A stretch of DNA of 64,000 nucleotides from an uncultured Prevotellaceae bacterium (GCA_902778255.1 CACYXD010000004.1:1-64000); one strand, 5' to 3'. Positions 30,889 to 39,404 are shown, numbered from the stretch's first letter. Notes: generated by a model from the letters alone, not told the origin. Numbers and translations are program-made.

Positions 30889-31425
30889 TTATTCAAACTT
30901 TTTAGACCATTCAAGGAATTTATCAACACCTTCTTGGCCGAACTTCTCCAGACTATGGGCAGCCTGCTCAATGGTGAGTTCCCTATCAGGATGGGATTTA
31001 GAGTAGAATTTATCGGCATAACAGATGAGCTGTTCCTCCAGTGTTTCAGGCACAAAGTCTTCGGCTGGCAAAGGCAGTTGCTGTCTTACAATCTGCTCAC
31101 GGGTCAGTCCTGTACCTGTATGGCGTTCACACACGCGCGCATGACGCTCCATTCCTTCTTCCCTTAATATCTTTCCTCCAATCTGCCCATGACAAATATA
31201 GGGTTCGCTGCCTTCGCAGAAAATACCAGGTGCGTGACACCAGCGGATGCCAATGTCATGAAGCATTGCAGCCTCCTCCAAGAAGTTCCTGTCGAGTCCC
31301 AGTTCTGGATGTGCGTCACACACATCCAGACAGCGATCAGCCACCTGACGTGAGTGTTTTAGCAGCAATGCCTTCAGGGAGTCATCGACGCTATAATACT
31401 TGTTTATAATCAACTGATAATCCAT
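30889..31425 (-). CDS. HD-domain phosphohydrolase
   Basis: 178 residues. HD metal ligands are visible: H in LKHSRQVADRCLD, HD in EEAAMLHDIGIRWC, H in CHGQIGGKIL, and H in RHARVCERHTG. Proteins of this type hydrolyse phosphoester bonds, commonly in nucleotides; substrate unknown. The ATG at 31425 was preferred over a TTG at 31434; it lies 5 bp past the lysozyme stop. Probably co-transcribed with pfp and the GH25 gene. Confidence 0.85.
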   Translation of the reverse strand: MDYQLIINKYYSVDDSLKALLLKHSRQVADRCLDVCDAHPELGLDRNFLEEAAMLHDIGIRWCHAPGIFCEGSEPYICHGQIGGKILREEGMERHARVCERHTGTGLTREQIVRQQLPLPAEDFVPETLEEQLICYADKFYSKSHPDRELTIEQAAHSLEKFGQEGVDKFLEWSKKFE

Positions 31426-31430
31426 CCTAT

Positions 31431-32342
31431 TCAATTATCACGATACGCATCTACACCTATCGTTTCCTGGCTGCCTATGGTCAACTGACGCAGGTCGTAA
31501 TACGAACCGTTGTAGATATTGAAGTCCACGTAGCCCTTGATACCTGGCAGCCGGCCTGCATCGGTGTGTTGCCAGAATTTCCATTGTCCCTGATACTCCA
31601 CGCTATCCACGTAATAATGGGCTATCCAGTAGGGGAATTGGTCAAAGACAGAGTCGTTGAGATTCTCCATCTTAAACTTATAATAGGTATAGAGGATAGG
31701 TTTCACACCATAATGCTTTTCTACGACCTGTAGCCATTCCAGCACGCTATTCTTGAAATCTTCCTTGCTTTGACCTTTGGGCTTCTGCTCCACGTCGAGC
31801 ACAGGCGGAAGGTCGCCTTTCTCCAACTTCACATTCTCAATGAAAAAGCGTGCCTGGTCGGTAGCAGCAGATCGTGTGCTGAAGTAATGATAGGCTCCTC
31901 GTGTAAACCCAAATTCGCGCGCCTGGAAGAAATTTTGCTCAAAGTTATCGTCAATATTCGTGGTACCCTCGGTAGCCTTGATCATCACGAAACGTATGGG
32001 ACAATCGTCTATAGTTCCCTGATTACGTAGCAGTTCCCAGTCAATATCGCCCTGATAATGACTCACGTCGATGCCGTGGATATCATATCCTTCAGGATAG
32101 TTGACCTCGCCATACAGTGCGCGCCAACGGATGCCGTAGGGCGAAACAAACAGATAATAGAAAAATACGATATAGACTCCCACTACCGCCAAACCTCCTA
32201 CCCAGAGCACACTGGCGGGAACACGTCTAAACAAGCGCAGCAGGAAGCTAGGCTTCTTTCTACGAACAGGCGAAGTCAGACGAGGCTTTTTGCTGCCCGC
32301 CTGACTTCGCGATTTAGTATGATTCGAATGTTGATCCGACAT
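31431..32342 (-). CDS. Membrane-anchored GH25 lysozyme
   Basis: 303 residues. The N-terminal 40 are Lys/Arg-rich, followed by one membrane helix (about 47-67, ASVLWVGGLAVVGVYIVFFY). The rest is a GH25 muramidase: GIDVSHYQGDIDW (first catalytic Asp), RFVMIKATEG (Glu), RGAYHYF, LPPVLDVEQ (catalytic Glu region), and LYTYYKF. It would cut the glycan strand of peptidoglycan in the periplasm. Its ATG overlaps the pfp stop (TAATG), a sign of coupling. Confidence 0.88.
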   Translation of the reverse strand: MSDQHSNHTKSRSQAGSKKPRLTSPVRRKKPSFLLRLFRRVPASVLWVGGLAVVGVYIVFFYYLFVSPYGIRWRALYGEVNYPEGYDIHGIDVSHYQGDIDWELLRNQGTIDDCPIRFVMIKATEGTTNIDDNFEQNFFQAREFGFTRGAYHYFSTRSAATDQARFFIENVKLEKGDLPPVLDVEQKPKGQSKEDFKNSVLEWLQVVEKHYGVKPILYTYYKFKMENLNDSVFDQFPYWIAHYYVDSVEYQGQWKFWQHTDAGRLPGIKGYVDFNIYNGSYYDLRQLTIGSQETIGVDAYRDN

Positions 32343-33979
32343 TATTTGCCCTGCTCAAGAGCCAATGTCTTTGTAGGCTGGTCACAAACCTCTGTGGGGC
32401 CCCAGTACTGGATTGGACCAGGATAGACGTAAGCAGTCTCGCGAGCCCAACGGTCACGCTGTGCAGCAAAGGTCTTGAAGGGTTTGCCATCCAGCTCAAC
32501 GAGTGCCTTGCGGATCACGGGCTTCATCTCGCCGTTACGCTTCTCCATGTTCATCATCATCGTGATGGGCACACCGCCTGCCTTCCATTCGTCAGCAGGA
32601 GCAGTCGTGTTCTTGACGATGGCCATGTAACCAGTCTTGCCGGCAGCAATGAGCTGAGCAGCACTGGTACCCAGAGCGTAGCAGTAGTCGGCATCGAAGT
32701 TTGAAGGAGCAGCGCAGCGTCCCTCGTAGCCGAAGAAGTGGTGCTGGGTGCCGAACTTGCCTTTGTAGGTACCGTCTTTCTTCATCTTCTCCAACTTCTG
32801 AGCCACCATCGTAGAGAGCAACTTCTCTGTCTCGATGAGCGACACCTGTACGTTTCCGTGAGGATCGCGGTCGAGGGCCAACTGACGAGCCACGCCAACA
32901 GGCAGGCTGTTGAATACTGCCAGGTTCTCGGCTGTCAAGTGACTCTTGGCGAAGTCCACCTGCTCGTCGCGGCTGATCTCCTTTGCCTCTGGCAATGCCA
33001 GCACGTCGTTGAGCTGAGCAATCAGTTTCTTGATAGCAGGAATAAACTCAATCACGCCTTCAGGAATAACCACAGTACCGAAGTTGTTGCCGTCAGCAGC
33101 ACGTACGGCTACGGCATTTGCAATATAATCAACGATATCGTCGAGGCTCATGCCCTTCTCCTCAATCTCCTCAGAAACGAGGCAGATATTGGGTTGAGTC
33201 TGCAAAGCGCACTCCAAAGCGATATGAGAAGCCGAGCGACCCATCACCTTGATGAAGTGCCAGTATTTACGTGCAGAATTACAGTCGCGCTCGATATTAC
33301 CAATCAGCTCTGAGTAGGTCTTACAAGCGGTATCGAATCCGAATGAGGTCTCAATCTGCTCGTTCTTCAGGTCGCCGTCGATGGTCTTTGGACAACCGAT
33401 TACCTGCACGCCATAGTTCTTGGCAGCATAGTATTCAGCCAGCACACAGGCATTGGTATTAGAGTCGTCGCCACCGATAATCACGATAGCCTTGATGCCG
33501 AGCTCGCGGATAATCTCCAAGCCCTTCTCAAACTGCTCCACCTTTTCCAGCTTCGTACGACCAGAACCGATCATGTCGAAACCGCCAGTGTTACGATACT
33601 CGTCAACGATCTCCTTGGTCAGCTCCATATAGTTATGGTCAACCAAACCGCCAGGGCCCAGAATGAAACCATAAAGACGGTTGGCAGGATTCAGACGCTT
33701 CACGGCATCAAAGAGACCTGTGATCACATTGTGACCGCCAGGAGCCTGACCGCCACTGAGGATGATACCCACGTTCATGGGCTCATAGCTCTTCTCTTCG
33801 CCAGGCACGAACTCTACGAGAGGCATACCATAGGTATTGGGGAAGAGGGCCTTGATCTCTTCCTGGTTGTCAACACTCTGAGTGGGAGCGCCCTCTACGG
33901 CTTTCACAGCGCCCTTCAATCCGCGGGGCAACTTTGGCTGGTAGGCAGCTCTTGCAATTTGCAATGCACTTTTTTCCAT
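32342..33979 (-). CDS. pfp: Diphosphate-fructose-6-phosphate 1-phosphotransferase
   Basis: 545 residues, the long PPi-dependent type. The nucleotide-site motif GGDDSNTNA has the Asp after GD that marks PPi use; the substrate motifs KTIDGDLKN and [16 protein letters not shown] are those of this clade. It interconverts fructose-6-phosphate and fructose-1,6-bisphosphate using PPi, reversibly, in glycolysis. A -7 box lies 54 nt upstream. First gene of a likely operon pfp-GH25-HD. Confidence 0.95.
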   Translation of the reverse strand: MEKSALQIARAAYQPKLPRGLKGAVKAVEGAPTQSVDNQEEIKALFPNTYGMPLVEFVPGEEKSYEPMNVGIILSGGQAPGGHNVITGLFDAVKRLNPANRLYGFILGPGGLVDHNYMELTKEIVDEYRNTGGFDMIGSGRTKLEKVEQFEKGLEIIRELGIKAIVIIGGDDSNTNACVLAEYYAAKNYGVQVIGCPKTIDGDLKNEQIETSFGFDTACKTYSELIGNIERDCNSARKYWHFIKVMGRSASHIALECALQTQPNICLVSEEIEEKGMSLDDIVDYIANAVAVRAADGNNFGTVVIPEGVIEFIPAIKKLIAQLNDVLALPEAKEISRDEQVDFAKSHLTAENLAVFNSLPVGVARQLALDRDPHGNVQVSLIETEKLLSTMVAQKLEKMKKDGTYKGKFGTQHHFFGYEGRCAAPSNFDADYCYALGTSAAQLIAAGKTGYMAIVKNTTAPADEWKAGGVPITMMMNMEKRNGEMKPVIRKALVELDGKPFKTFAAQRDRWARETAYVYPGPIQYWGPTEVCDQPTKTLALEQGK

Positions 33980-34032
33980 ACTGATCTACAACAATTTTTT
34001 ATGTTTAATAACTACGTTTGCTAATTTCGATG

Positions 34033-34040
34033 CAAAGATA
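34033..34040 (-). promoter_or_regulatory. -7 box for pfp
   Basis: TATCTTTG on the minus strand, 53 nt upstream of the pfp ATG at 33979. The -33 region reads TTTTCG, a weak match. Confidence 0.5.
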
Positions 34041-34100
34041 GCAAAAAATATTGACATACGAAAATGATAACCGACTTTTTTGCTACCTCAGAATAAAAAA

Positions 34101-34122
34101 AGGCACTTCAACAGAAGTGCCT
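34101..34122 (-). terminator. Rho-independent terminator after tRNA-Ser
   Basis: On the minus strand a perfect 9-bp stem, AGGCACTTC / GAAGTGCCT with loop TGTT, runs directly into a T-rich tract. It begins 10 nt past the encoded CCA of the tRNA. Confidence 0.85.
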
Positions 34123-34131
34123 ATGAATCTT

Positions 34132-34221
34132 TGGCGGAGAGTGAGGGATTCAAACCCCCGATACCCATAAGGGTATACCGGATTTCGAGTCCAGCGCGAT
34201 CGATCACTCTGCCAACTCTCC
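34132..34221 (-). tRNA. tRNA-Ser (anticodon CGA)
   Basis: A 90-nt class II tRNA. Acceptor stem GGAGAGT / ACTCTCC, discriminator G and an encoded CCA (34132-34134). The anticodon loop reads CTCGAAA, giving CGA, which decodes UCG serine. A long variable arm (stem TATACCC / GGGTAT) is as expected for serine. The T arm contains GGTTTGAATCC. A consensus promoter lies 86-117 nt upstream and a terminator follows. Confidence 0.96.
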
Positions 34222-34306
34222 GAGTAAGTGAGTACAGAATCATGCTTGCATGAATTCTGTTGAACGCAAGGAGAGTAAAACTTGTTTAACTCTCCAAAAG
34301 CGGATG

Positions 34307-34338
34307 CAAAGGTACGTATTTTCCCTGAGACCGCCAAA
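34307..34338 (-). promoter_or_regulatory. Promoter of tRNA-Ser
   Basis: On the minus strand TTTG (34335-34338), 20 nt, then TACCTTTG (34307-34314). Full consensus. The -33 end almost touches the 3' end of the upstream yigZ-like gene at 34340. Confidence 0.7.
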
Positions 34339-34339
34339 T

Positions 34340-34924
34340 TTATTCGAAAGAAAGTTTCGACAATCTTGATTTTAACTGCTCGGCTTCGCCTTTCCTAATG
34401 CTCAGGCATATCTGACAGGTGTTGCCATAGGTCTGACTGACGATATGGGGCTGCATATCTTTGACGATGCGCATCACGTCGTTCATCATCACGTAGGGGA
34501 AGTCGTAGGTGATATATTCCTCTACCTGGCGCGTCTCTATCTGTGCGTGGGCTATGGCATCGGCAGCCGCCTCGCGATAGGCCACGATGAGTCCGCTGGT
34601 GCCCAGGTTGACACCGCCGTAATAACGTACCACAACGATGAGAATATTGGTCAGTTCATTGGAGTTGATCTGCCCCAATATGGGCTTGCCGGCCGTAGAT
34701 GACGGTTCTCCGTCGTCGTTGGCTCGAAACTCGTCCCTACCCGCTCCCAGCATATAGGCGTAGCACACGTGGCGCGCATCATAGTATTTCTTTCGGTACT
34801 GCGCAATAATCTCTTTTATCTCCTCGACATTCTCTACATGATGGGCAAAAGCGAGGAACTTACTCCGTTTCTCAGAGTAAAATCCCTCGCTGGTTGTCGC
34901 TATCGTCTTGTATTCGTCGAGCAT
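34340..34924 (-). CDS. YigZ/IMPACT (UPF0029) family protein
   Basis: 194 residues. The N-terminal UPF0029 domain is clear: EKRSKFLAFAHHVENVEE, ARHVCYAYMLG, the block DGEPSSTAGKPIL, and VVRYYGGVNLGTSGLI. The C-terminal 65 residues fit the family's ferredoxin-like DUF1949 domain. The eukaryotic relative IMPACT regulates translation; the bacterial role is unsettled. Lies 39 bp after the DUF1015 gene. Confidence 0.88.
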   Translation of the reverse strand: MLDEYKTIATTSEGFYSEKRSKFLAFAHHVENVEEIKEIIAQYRKKYYDARHVCYAYMLGAGRDEFRANDDGEPSSTAGKPILGQINSNELTNILIVVVRYYGGVNLGTSGLIVAYREAAADAIAHAQIETRQVEEYITYDFPYVMMNDVMRIVKDMQPHIVSQTYGNTCQICLSIRKGEAEQLKSRLSKLSFE

Positions 34925-34963
34925 AGAATATCTAGTTTTACTAGTTTTGACTAGTTTGACTAG

Positions 34964-36211
34964 TTATGCTAGCTTATGGATCACCAATCCTGAGCGCAGC
35001 TTTGGCTCAAACCACGTGGCCTTAGGCGGCATAATCTTACCGCTGTCGGCAATATCCATAATCTGCTGCATAGAGACAGGATAGAGGGCCAGGGCTGCTC
35101 TCATCTCGCCATTATCGACGCGACGCTTCAGCTCGCCCAGTCCGCGCAGTCCGCCTACGAAGTCGATACGCTGGCTGGAGCGCAGGTCGCCTATGTTCAG
35201 GATTTCGTCCAGAATCAGTCGACTGGAGATATCCACGTCGAGCACGCCGATAGGATCATTGTTGTCGTAGGTACCCTCCTTGGCCTTCAGACTGTACCAA
35301 TGCTGATCCAGATAGAGTGAGAACTCATGGAGCTGCTGGGGCTTGTAGATCTCTGTGCCCTTGTCCTCTACGATGAAGTTCTTGGCTAATGCCTCGAGGA
35401 ACTGCTCCGAGGTGAGGCCGTTCAGGTCTTTCACCACGCGGTTGTAGTCCAGGATGGTGAGCTGTGAAGCCTGGAAGCATACGGCCATGAAGTAGTTATA
35501 TTCTTCCTTTCCTGTATGGTTGGGGTTCTGCTTCTGTTTCTCGGCACCTACCAGGGCAGCAGCTGCTGAACGGTGGTGGCCATCGGCAATATAGAGCGAA
35601 GGCATCTTGGCAAACTCGCTGGTGATGAGCTGCATATCTGCCTCGTCGCTAATCACCCAGAACTGATGACGGAAACCATCAATTGGGGCGATGAAGTCAT
35701 AGACGGGCTCTGTCTTTGCATAGCGCATGATGAGGGCGTCGAGTGTGCTGTTGTCAGGATAGGCAAAGAACACTGGCTCGATGTTGGCATTGTTCACGCG
35801 TACGTGCTTCATGCGGTCCTCCTCCTTGTCGCGACGGGTCAGCTCGTGCTTCTTGATGCGTCCCTGCATATAGTCGTCAACCAGCGCGCCTACCACGAGG
35901 CCATACTGCGTCTTGCCGTTCATGGTCTGCGCGTAGATATAATAGTGGTCTTCCAAATCCTGAACGAGCCAGCCCTTGTCCTGGAACTTCTGGAAGTTCT
36001 CAGCAGCCTTCTCATAGACGCGAGGGTCGTACTCCGAGGTGCCTACGGGGAAGTCAATTTCGGGCTTGATGATATGATAGAGGCTCTTCTCGTTGTCGCC
36101 GGCCTCTGCGCGTGCCTCTTCGCTGTCGAGCACGTCGTAGGGACGGCTCTCTACCTGCTCCACCAGTTCCTTTGGTGGGCGAATACCTTTAAAGGGTTTT
36201 ATTGTTGCCAT
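34964..36211 (-). CDS. DUF1015 family protein
   Basis: 415 residues, soluble. The family signature is at the start (IKPFKGIRPPKELVEQVESRPYDVL, shown in part), with the typical ESLYHIIKPE-like and YIADGHHRSAAA motifs. The latter resembles a ParB-like nuclease/kinase site, and related proteins have been linked to serine phosphorylation with ATP; I cannot assign an activity here. It lies between the HIT and YigZ genes on the same strand, 19 bp from the HIT gene. Confidence 0.85.
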   Translation of the reverse strand: MATIKPFKGIRPPKELVEQVESRPYDVLDSEEARAEAGDNEKSLYHIIKPEIDFPVGTSEYDPRVYEKAAENFQKFQDKGWLVQDLEDHYYIYAQTMNGKTQYGLVVGALVDDYMQGRIKKHELTRRDKEEDRMKHVRVNNANIEPVFFAYPDNSTLDALIMRYAKTEPVYDFIAPIDGFRHQFWVISDEADMQLITSEFAKMPSLYIADGHHRSAAAALVGAEKQKQNPNHTGKEEYNYFMAVCFQASQLTILDYNRVVKDLNGLTSEQFLEALAKNFIVEDKGTEIYKPQQLHEFSLYLDQHWYSLKAKEGTYDNNDPIGVLDVDISSRLILDEILNIGDLRSSQRIDFVGGLRGLGELKRRVDNGEMRAALALYPVSMQQIMDIADSGKIMPPKATWFEPKLRSGLVIHKLA

Positions 36212-36230
36212 TTCTTAATATGTTTATGGT

Positions 36231-36656
36231 TTACAGATTCTCTTTTATCTTCTCAATCATCTCCTGATACTCAGCATCGGTGAGATATACCTTGCCAGGA
36301 TTCATCTGGAATGTGCCACCATAGTCGGGGCCGTCAACATATTTCGGAGCTAGGTGGAAGTGCAGGTGCGATAGCTTGTCGCTATAGGCGCCATAGTTGA
36401 TCTTCTCAGGGTTGAAGGCACGCTGCATAGCACGTGTAACACGTGTCACGTCGGCCATGAAGTCGTTGCGCTCCTGGTCGCTCAGCTCGTTCAGGTCGTT
36501 GACGTGATGGTTATAGGCCACGAGGCAACGTCCGCGATAGGTCTGCTCCTTGAAAAGGAACGCACGCGACACTTTGAGCTCACAAATCTCAATCATCAGA
36601 TCGTGAAGGGTCTGATTGTTAGTGCAATAAAGGCACTGCTTAGGATCACTTTGCAT
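36231..36656 (-). CDS. HIT family nucleotide-binding hydrolase
   Basis: 141 residues. The histidine triad SHLHFHLAPKY is at about 107-117. The N-terminus has a CLYC pair that might bind zinc (PKQCLYCTNN). HIT proteins hydrolyse nucleotides such as AMP derivatives or Ap4A. The ATG at 36656 was chosen; the frame extends upstream, but the consensus promoter at 36692-36723 excludes a start there. Confidence 0.87.
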   Translation of the reverse strand: MQSDPKQCLYCTNNQTLHDLMIEICELKVSRAFLFKEQTYRGRCLVAYNHHVNDLNELSDQERNDFMADVTRVTRAMQRAFNPEKINYGAYSDKLSHLHFHLAPKYVDGPDYGGTFQMNPGKVYLTDAEYQEMIEKIKENL

Positions 36657-36691
36657 AGTGGGAATATTTTTAGTTTGTTGATTTCGGATTG

Positions 36692-36723
36692 CAAAGGTAA
36701 TGTTTTTAGTGCTAACTGCCAAA
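36692..36723 (-). promoter_or_regulatory. Promoter of the HIT-DUF1015-yigZ group
   Basis: On the minus strand TTTG (36720-36723), 20 nt, TACCTTTG (36692-36699). The leader to the HIT ATG would be about 30 nt. Confidence 0.7.
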
Positions 36724-36731
36724 CATTACGT

Positions 36732-37313
36732 TCAGAAATTGTAAATATGCGACAGTAGTATCTTAATGCCAATAAAAATCAGGATAGCACCACCCAGGAG
36801 TTCAGGGCGCAGGTGCTTCCTGACAGCATCGCCAAATCGCAGCCCCATCAGATGTCCCAATACGCCCAGCAGAAGTGAGCCGAGTCCTATCCAAAATAGC
36901 GGTTCCAGCAGCGAGACTATCGTGGTATAGCCCGTCACGGCCAGCGAGATGCCTACTGCCAGCGCATCTATGCTGGTAGCTACCGACAGGATCAGTTGGG
37001 TGCGCAACTTGCGGGGGTTGAAGAAATGCTGCTCTTCGGGCTTGAACGACTCCAGGATCATCTTTCCGCCAATAAAAGCCAACAGACCGAAAGCCACCCA
37101 ATGGTCAAAAGCCTCGATATAGTGAGCGAAATAATTGGTAGCAAACCATCCCAGAAAAGGCATCATAGCCTGAAAGAATCCAAAGAGGAAAGCCATGCGG
37201 AGAATAGTACCCCACTCCCTCTTTCCTATGATCACCCCACTGGCTATCGACACCGTGAAACAATCCATTGCCAACGCTACGGAAAGCAACCAAATATCCA
37301 GCAGACTCATCAT
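36732..37313 (-). CDS. mntP: Manganese efflux pump MntP
   Basis: 193 residues in six predicted helices. The two Asp motifs of the family are present: VALAMDCFTVSIASG in helix 1 and ATSIDALAVGISLA in helix 4. MntP exports Mn2+ from the cytoplasm. The ATG at 37313 lies 1 bp after the stop of the ATP-grasp gene upstream, so the two are probably co-transcribed. Confidence 0.9.
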   Translation of the reverse strand: MMSLLDIWLLSVALAMDCFTVSIASGVIIGKREWGTILRMAFLFGFFQAMMPFLGWFATNYFAHYIEAFDHWVAFGLLAFIGGKMILESFKPEEQHFFNPRKLRTQLILSVATSIDALAVGISLAVTGYTTIVSLLEPLFWIGLGSLLLGVLGHLMGLRFGDAVRKHLRPELLGGAILIFIGIKILLSHIYNF

Positions 37314-37314
37314 C

Positions 37315-38394
37315 TTATTTTACCCTTTCTATGTTCATCTTATAGCGCCCTTCGCTGTAGGCTATCCGCATCACTCTGACCACGTCGTCATCATGAGGAC
37401 TCAGCGCCAGAGCCACGTGTCCCATCGTTCTGCGCAGGTTGATTTCCACGCAAGGATGAAGCATGAATTTCTCACCCTTTACTATCATCATATCCACGCC
37501 AAATGGCCCCGTGTATTTACCTTTCAGAATAGGTGTCAGCTCAGTTTTAATTATTTCATTAATATTATCAAGTAATTCTGTTGATATATAGCGACTTAAA
37601 ATTTCACGTTTAAGTCTTTCTGTAGCTAACAGATTGCCTGTATAGGCACCGTTGGAAGTATGGAAAAGCGAGAGTCCCTCATAACGTATTTCACCCGTTT
37701 CCGTAGCCCAGAATTCCACGCCAAAATCCCTCTCCTTGTCGTAAAACGGTTCGGCCATCACACTCCCCTGAGCCTCCAGCAAATGGCGCAGCCAGCCCTT
37801 CACCTGAGGCGTAAAACTATCACGCGTCACGAAGCGTAAACCCCTGCCGCTCGACGACCAGGGAGCCTTCAATACCAGTCGGTCGTAACGACCTAAAAGC
37901 GCCTCTATTTCTATCTCCGTGAAACATTCAAATGACTGACCTATCGTGCCCTCCATCATCAACTGTGGAAGCACCTGTGCCGAGGTGCGGCGGTGTGACA
38001 ACTGGCGTATCTCCTCCAGCCTGTCGTCCTGGGGTAAGATGTTGTCTACCACCCCACTCCTTTTCAGTTGCGCTTTCTGAGCCACGTTCCATCCCCACGG
38101 GTCAATACGTGTCACGTTCTCCAGACTGCCCACCTGCTTCAAGCCCACAAACCTCACGCCCTTCGCCCGAAAATCATCGCCCAGATGCCTTTTCAACGAT
38201 TGCGTCAATCGTTTGTAGCTCTGCTCAGCACGCTCCTGATCATCCACCAACACGGCATCGTCCTCCTTTGCCCATAGTGCAGGCAGGAAGCCGAGGTCAC
38301 TCCTCAGTTGTCGTCCCGCATGAGGCGCCGTGAAGTTACTCAGGTTCGCCGCCAGTGCAATATCATGTTCAGGGTTGAATATATGAATCGTCAT
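37315..38394 (-). CDS. ATP-grasp-like protein of unknown substrate
   Basis: 359 residues from the ATG at 38394 (MTIHIFNPEHDIALAANL). The middle and end look like an ATP-grasp ligase: a Lys in LVLKAPWSSSGRGLRF for the grasp loop, VMAEPFYDKERDFGVEF, and a metal-binding HPCVEINLRRTMGH near the C-terminus. Such enzymes join a carboxylate to an amine through acyl phosphate; the substrate here is unknown. A full promoter lies 18-48 nt upstream. It may form an operon with mntP. Confidence 0.8.
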   Translation of the reverse strand: MTIHIFNPEHDIALAANLSNFTAPHAGRQLRSDLGFLPALWAKEDDAVLVDDQERAEQSYKRLTQSLKRHLGDDFRAKGVRFVGLKQVGSLENVTRIDPWGWNVAQKAQLKRSGVVDNILPQDDRLEEIRQLSHRRTSAQVLPQLMMEGTIGQSFECFTEIEIEALLGRYDRLVLKAPWSSSGRGLRFVTRDSFTPQVKGWLRHLLEAQGSVMAEPFYDKERDFGVEFWATETGEIRYEGLSLFHTSNGAYTGNLLATERLKREILSRYISTELLDNINEIIKTELTPILKGKYTGPFGVDMMIVKGEKFMLHPCVEINLRRTMGHVALALSPHDDDVVRVMRIAYSEGRYKMNIERVK

Positions 38395-38411
38395 TTTTCC
38401 AATTTTGTGTG

Positions 38412-38442
38412 CAAAGGTACGAATAAACGAGAGAAATGCAAA
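38412..38442 (-). promoter_or_regulatory. Promoter of the ATP-grasp-mntP pair
   Basis: On the minus strand TTTG (38439-38442), 19 nt, TACCTTTG (38412-38419). Confidence 0.7.
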
Positions 38443-38483
38443 AGGAAAGCCCGCTTTTCTTTTCATTTCCGAGTGCAAGTACC

Positions 38484-38603
38484 ATGCAGCGTTGCCCTGG
38501 TATCGTGGAACACCTCGACTTGCAGGATATCGCCTCGTTCCTTAACGTCACTCCCAAGACCATCAGCAAGATCCGCAAGGATATTACTTTCGGGAAGGAT
38601 TAG
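38484..38603 (+). pseudogene. Remnant of a Crp/Fnr-type regulator (C-terminal HTH only)
   Basis: 39 codons ending in TAG. The sequence LQDIASFLNVTPKTISKIRK is the recognition helix-turn-helix at the end of Crp/Fnr proteins, which are normally about 200-230 residues. The cNMP-binding domain is missing: immediately upstream is the promoter of the minus-strand ATP-grasp gene. The ATG at 38484 is probably just an internal Met. I read this as the tail of a gene cut off by rearrangement. Confidence 0.6.
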
Positions 38604-38862
38604 GCGGAAAATTTTCAAAATCTCTTAACCTAGATTAAGACATTCGCCCTGGGGGCAATTACTATTCAAGATATATAGAACAAGGACAATTCTCCCATGT
38701 ACGTACATCTGTTGTGCCGTCCACGAAATTAATGGTCATTTTCACTGTGCCGTATGCAGATTTATTATTACCACTAATTTTTCATAAACATCATTAATTC
38801 CGTTAACCATTGCACCAACATGTTGGCGCAACCAAGTTTGAGGTTTTTCGTATCTTCGCAGC
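38604..38862. other. Gap without a firm gene
   Basis: 259 bp. A minus-strand ORF of 25 codons (38662-38739, ending WENCPCSIYLE) has protein-like composition and can be extended upstream only by a -1/+1 shift at an A5 run; it may be a fragment. A small palindrome GCCC-TGG-GGGC lies near 38647. Otherwise nothing is seen. Confidence 0.4.
38851..38858 (+). promoter_or_regulatory. -7-like box just before the 111-aa gene
   Basis: TATCTTCG, one mismatch to TAnnTTTG, ending 4 nt before the ATG at 38863. If real, the transcript is leaderless or translation starts later. Confidence 0.35.
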
Positions 38863-39198
38863 ATGATTGAAAACCTTAAAACAAAATATACTATCTATTT
38901 CGCACGCAGATGGCTTGAAGAGGTGCTTACCCAATGCCGCAGGATGGAGGGATTCCTCAACCACCTGCGCAGGGATGCGCACCTGAACAGCCGCTACACG
39001 TCACTCGATTTTGACGTGAAAAAATATACCATAGAAAAATTCTTGCGTATTGAAGTCAACATCGCCAAAGAATTCGACAAGGAGGAGTTTTATGAACATT
39101 GGCAACACTTGGGAGATATGATCTACAACCTCGCCATCAAACACGGAGATCAATTTAACAGACAATATGAAAGAACAAAAACAGAAAGAGCCCTATAG
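38863..39198 (+). CDS. Unknown basic helical protein, 111 aa
   Basis: No family recognised. Mostly helical, rich in Arg, Lys, Glu and aromatics (YFARRWLEEVLTQCRRMEG), without signal peptide or membrane helix. The frame is clean, and the next small ORF overlaps its last 32 bp. Together with the HTH gene at 39405 it forms a small plus-strand accessory group between minus-strand core genes. Confidence 0.6.
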   Translation: MIENLKTKYTIYFARRWLEEVLTQCRRMEGFLNHLRRDAHLNSRYTSLDFDVKKYTIEKFLRIEVNIAKEFDKEEFYEHWQHLGDMIYNLAIKHGDQFNRQYERTKTERAL

Positions 39199-39301
39199 TG
39201 CAGAGGAGATAAAGGCCCGTCAGCAAATAAAAGCCTACGATGCAAGACCAGAACATGAGGGAGCTGATGACACATTTGACGCAATTGACACTGTTTTTTA
39301 G
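39167..39301 (+). CDS. Possible small acidic protein, 44 aa
   Basis: Starts with ATG at 39167 inside the end of the 111-aa gene and ends at TAG 39299-39301. MKEQKQKEPYSAEEIKARQQ then an acidic tail (ADDTFDAIDTVF). Charged and probably disordered. Overlapping start suggests translational coupling. The 3' part of the ORF contains one arm of a 15-bp inverted repeat. Too short to identify. Confidence 0.45.
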   Translation: MKEQKQKEPYSAEEIKARQQIKAYDARPEHEGADDTFDAIDTVF

Positions 39302-39373
39302 AAACCCTTTGCGTACGTGCGCGCATATACGTACGCATAAGACTTTTATAAAATAATTCGTCAAATGTGTCAT
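39267..39373. repeat. Nested inverted repeats
   Basis: Outer arms: ATGACACATTTGACG (39267-39281) and its exact complement at 39359-39373, 15 bp. Inside: TGCGTACGT (39310-39318) and ACGTACGCA (39329-39337), 9 bp with a 10-nt alternating-purine/pyrimidine loop. It could be a cruciform, a protein-binding site or a mobile-element trace. Confidence 0.7.
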
Positions 39374-39404
39374 TCCGTCAAATTTATAAACATCCAAGAC
39401 GCTT

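Noticed and set aside
38484-38603. A functional 39-aa regulator
   Set aside because: It is only the recognition end of a Crp/Fnr protein, with no dimer or ligand domain.
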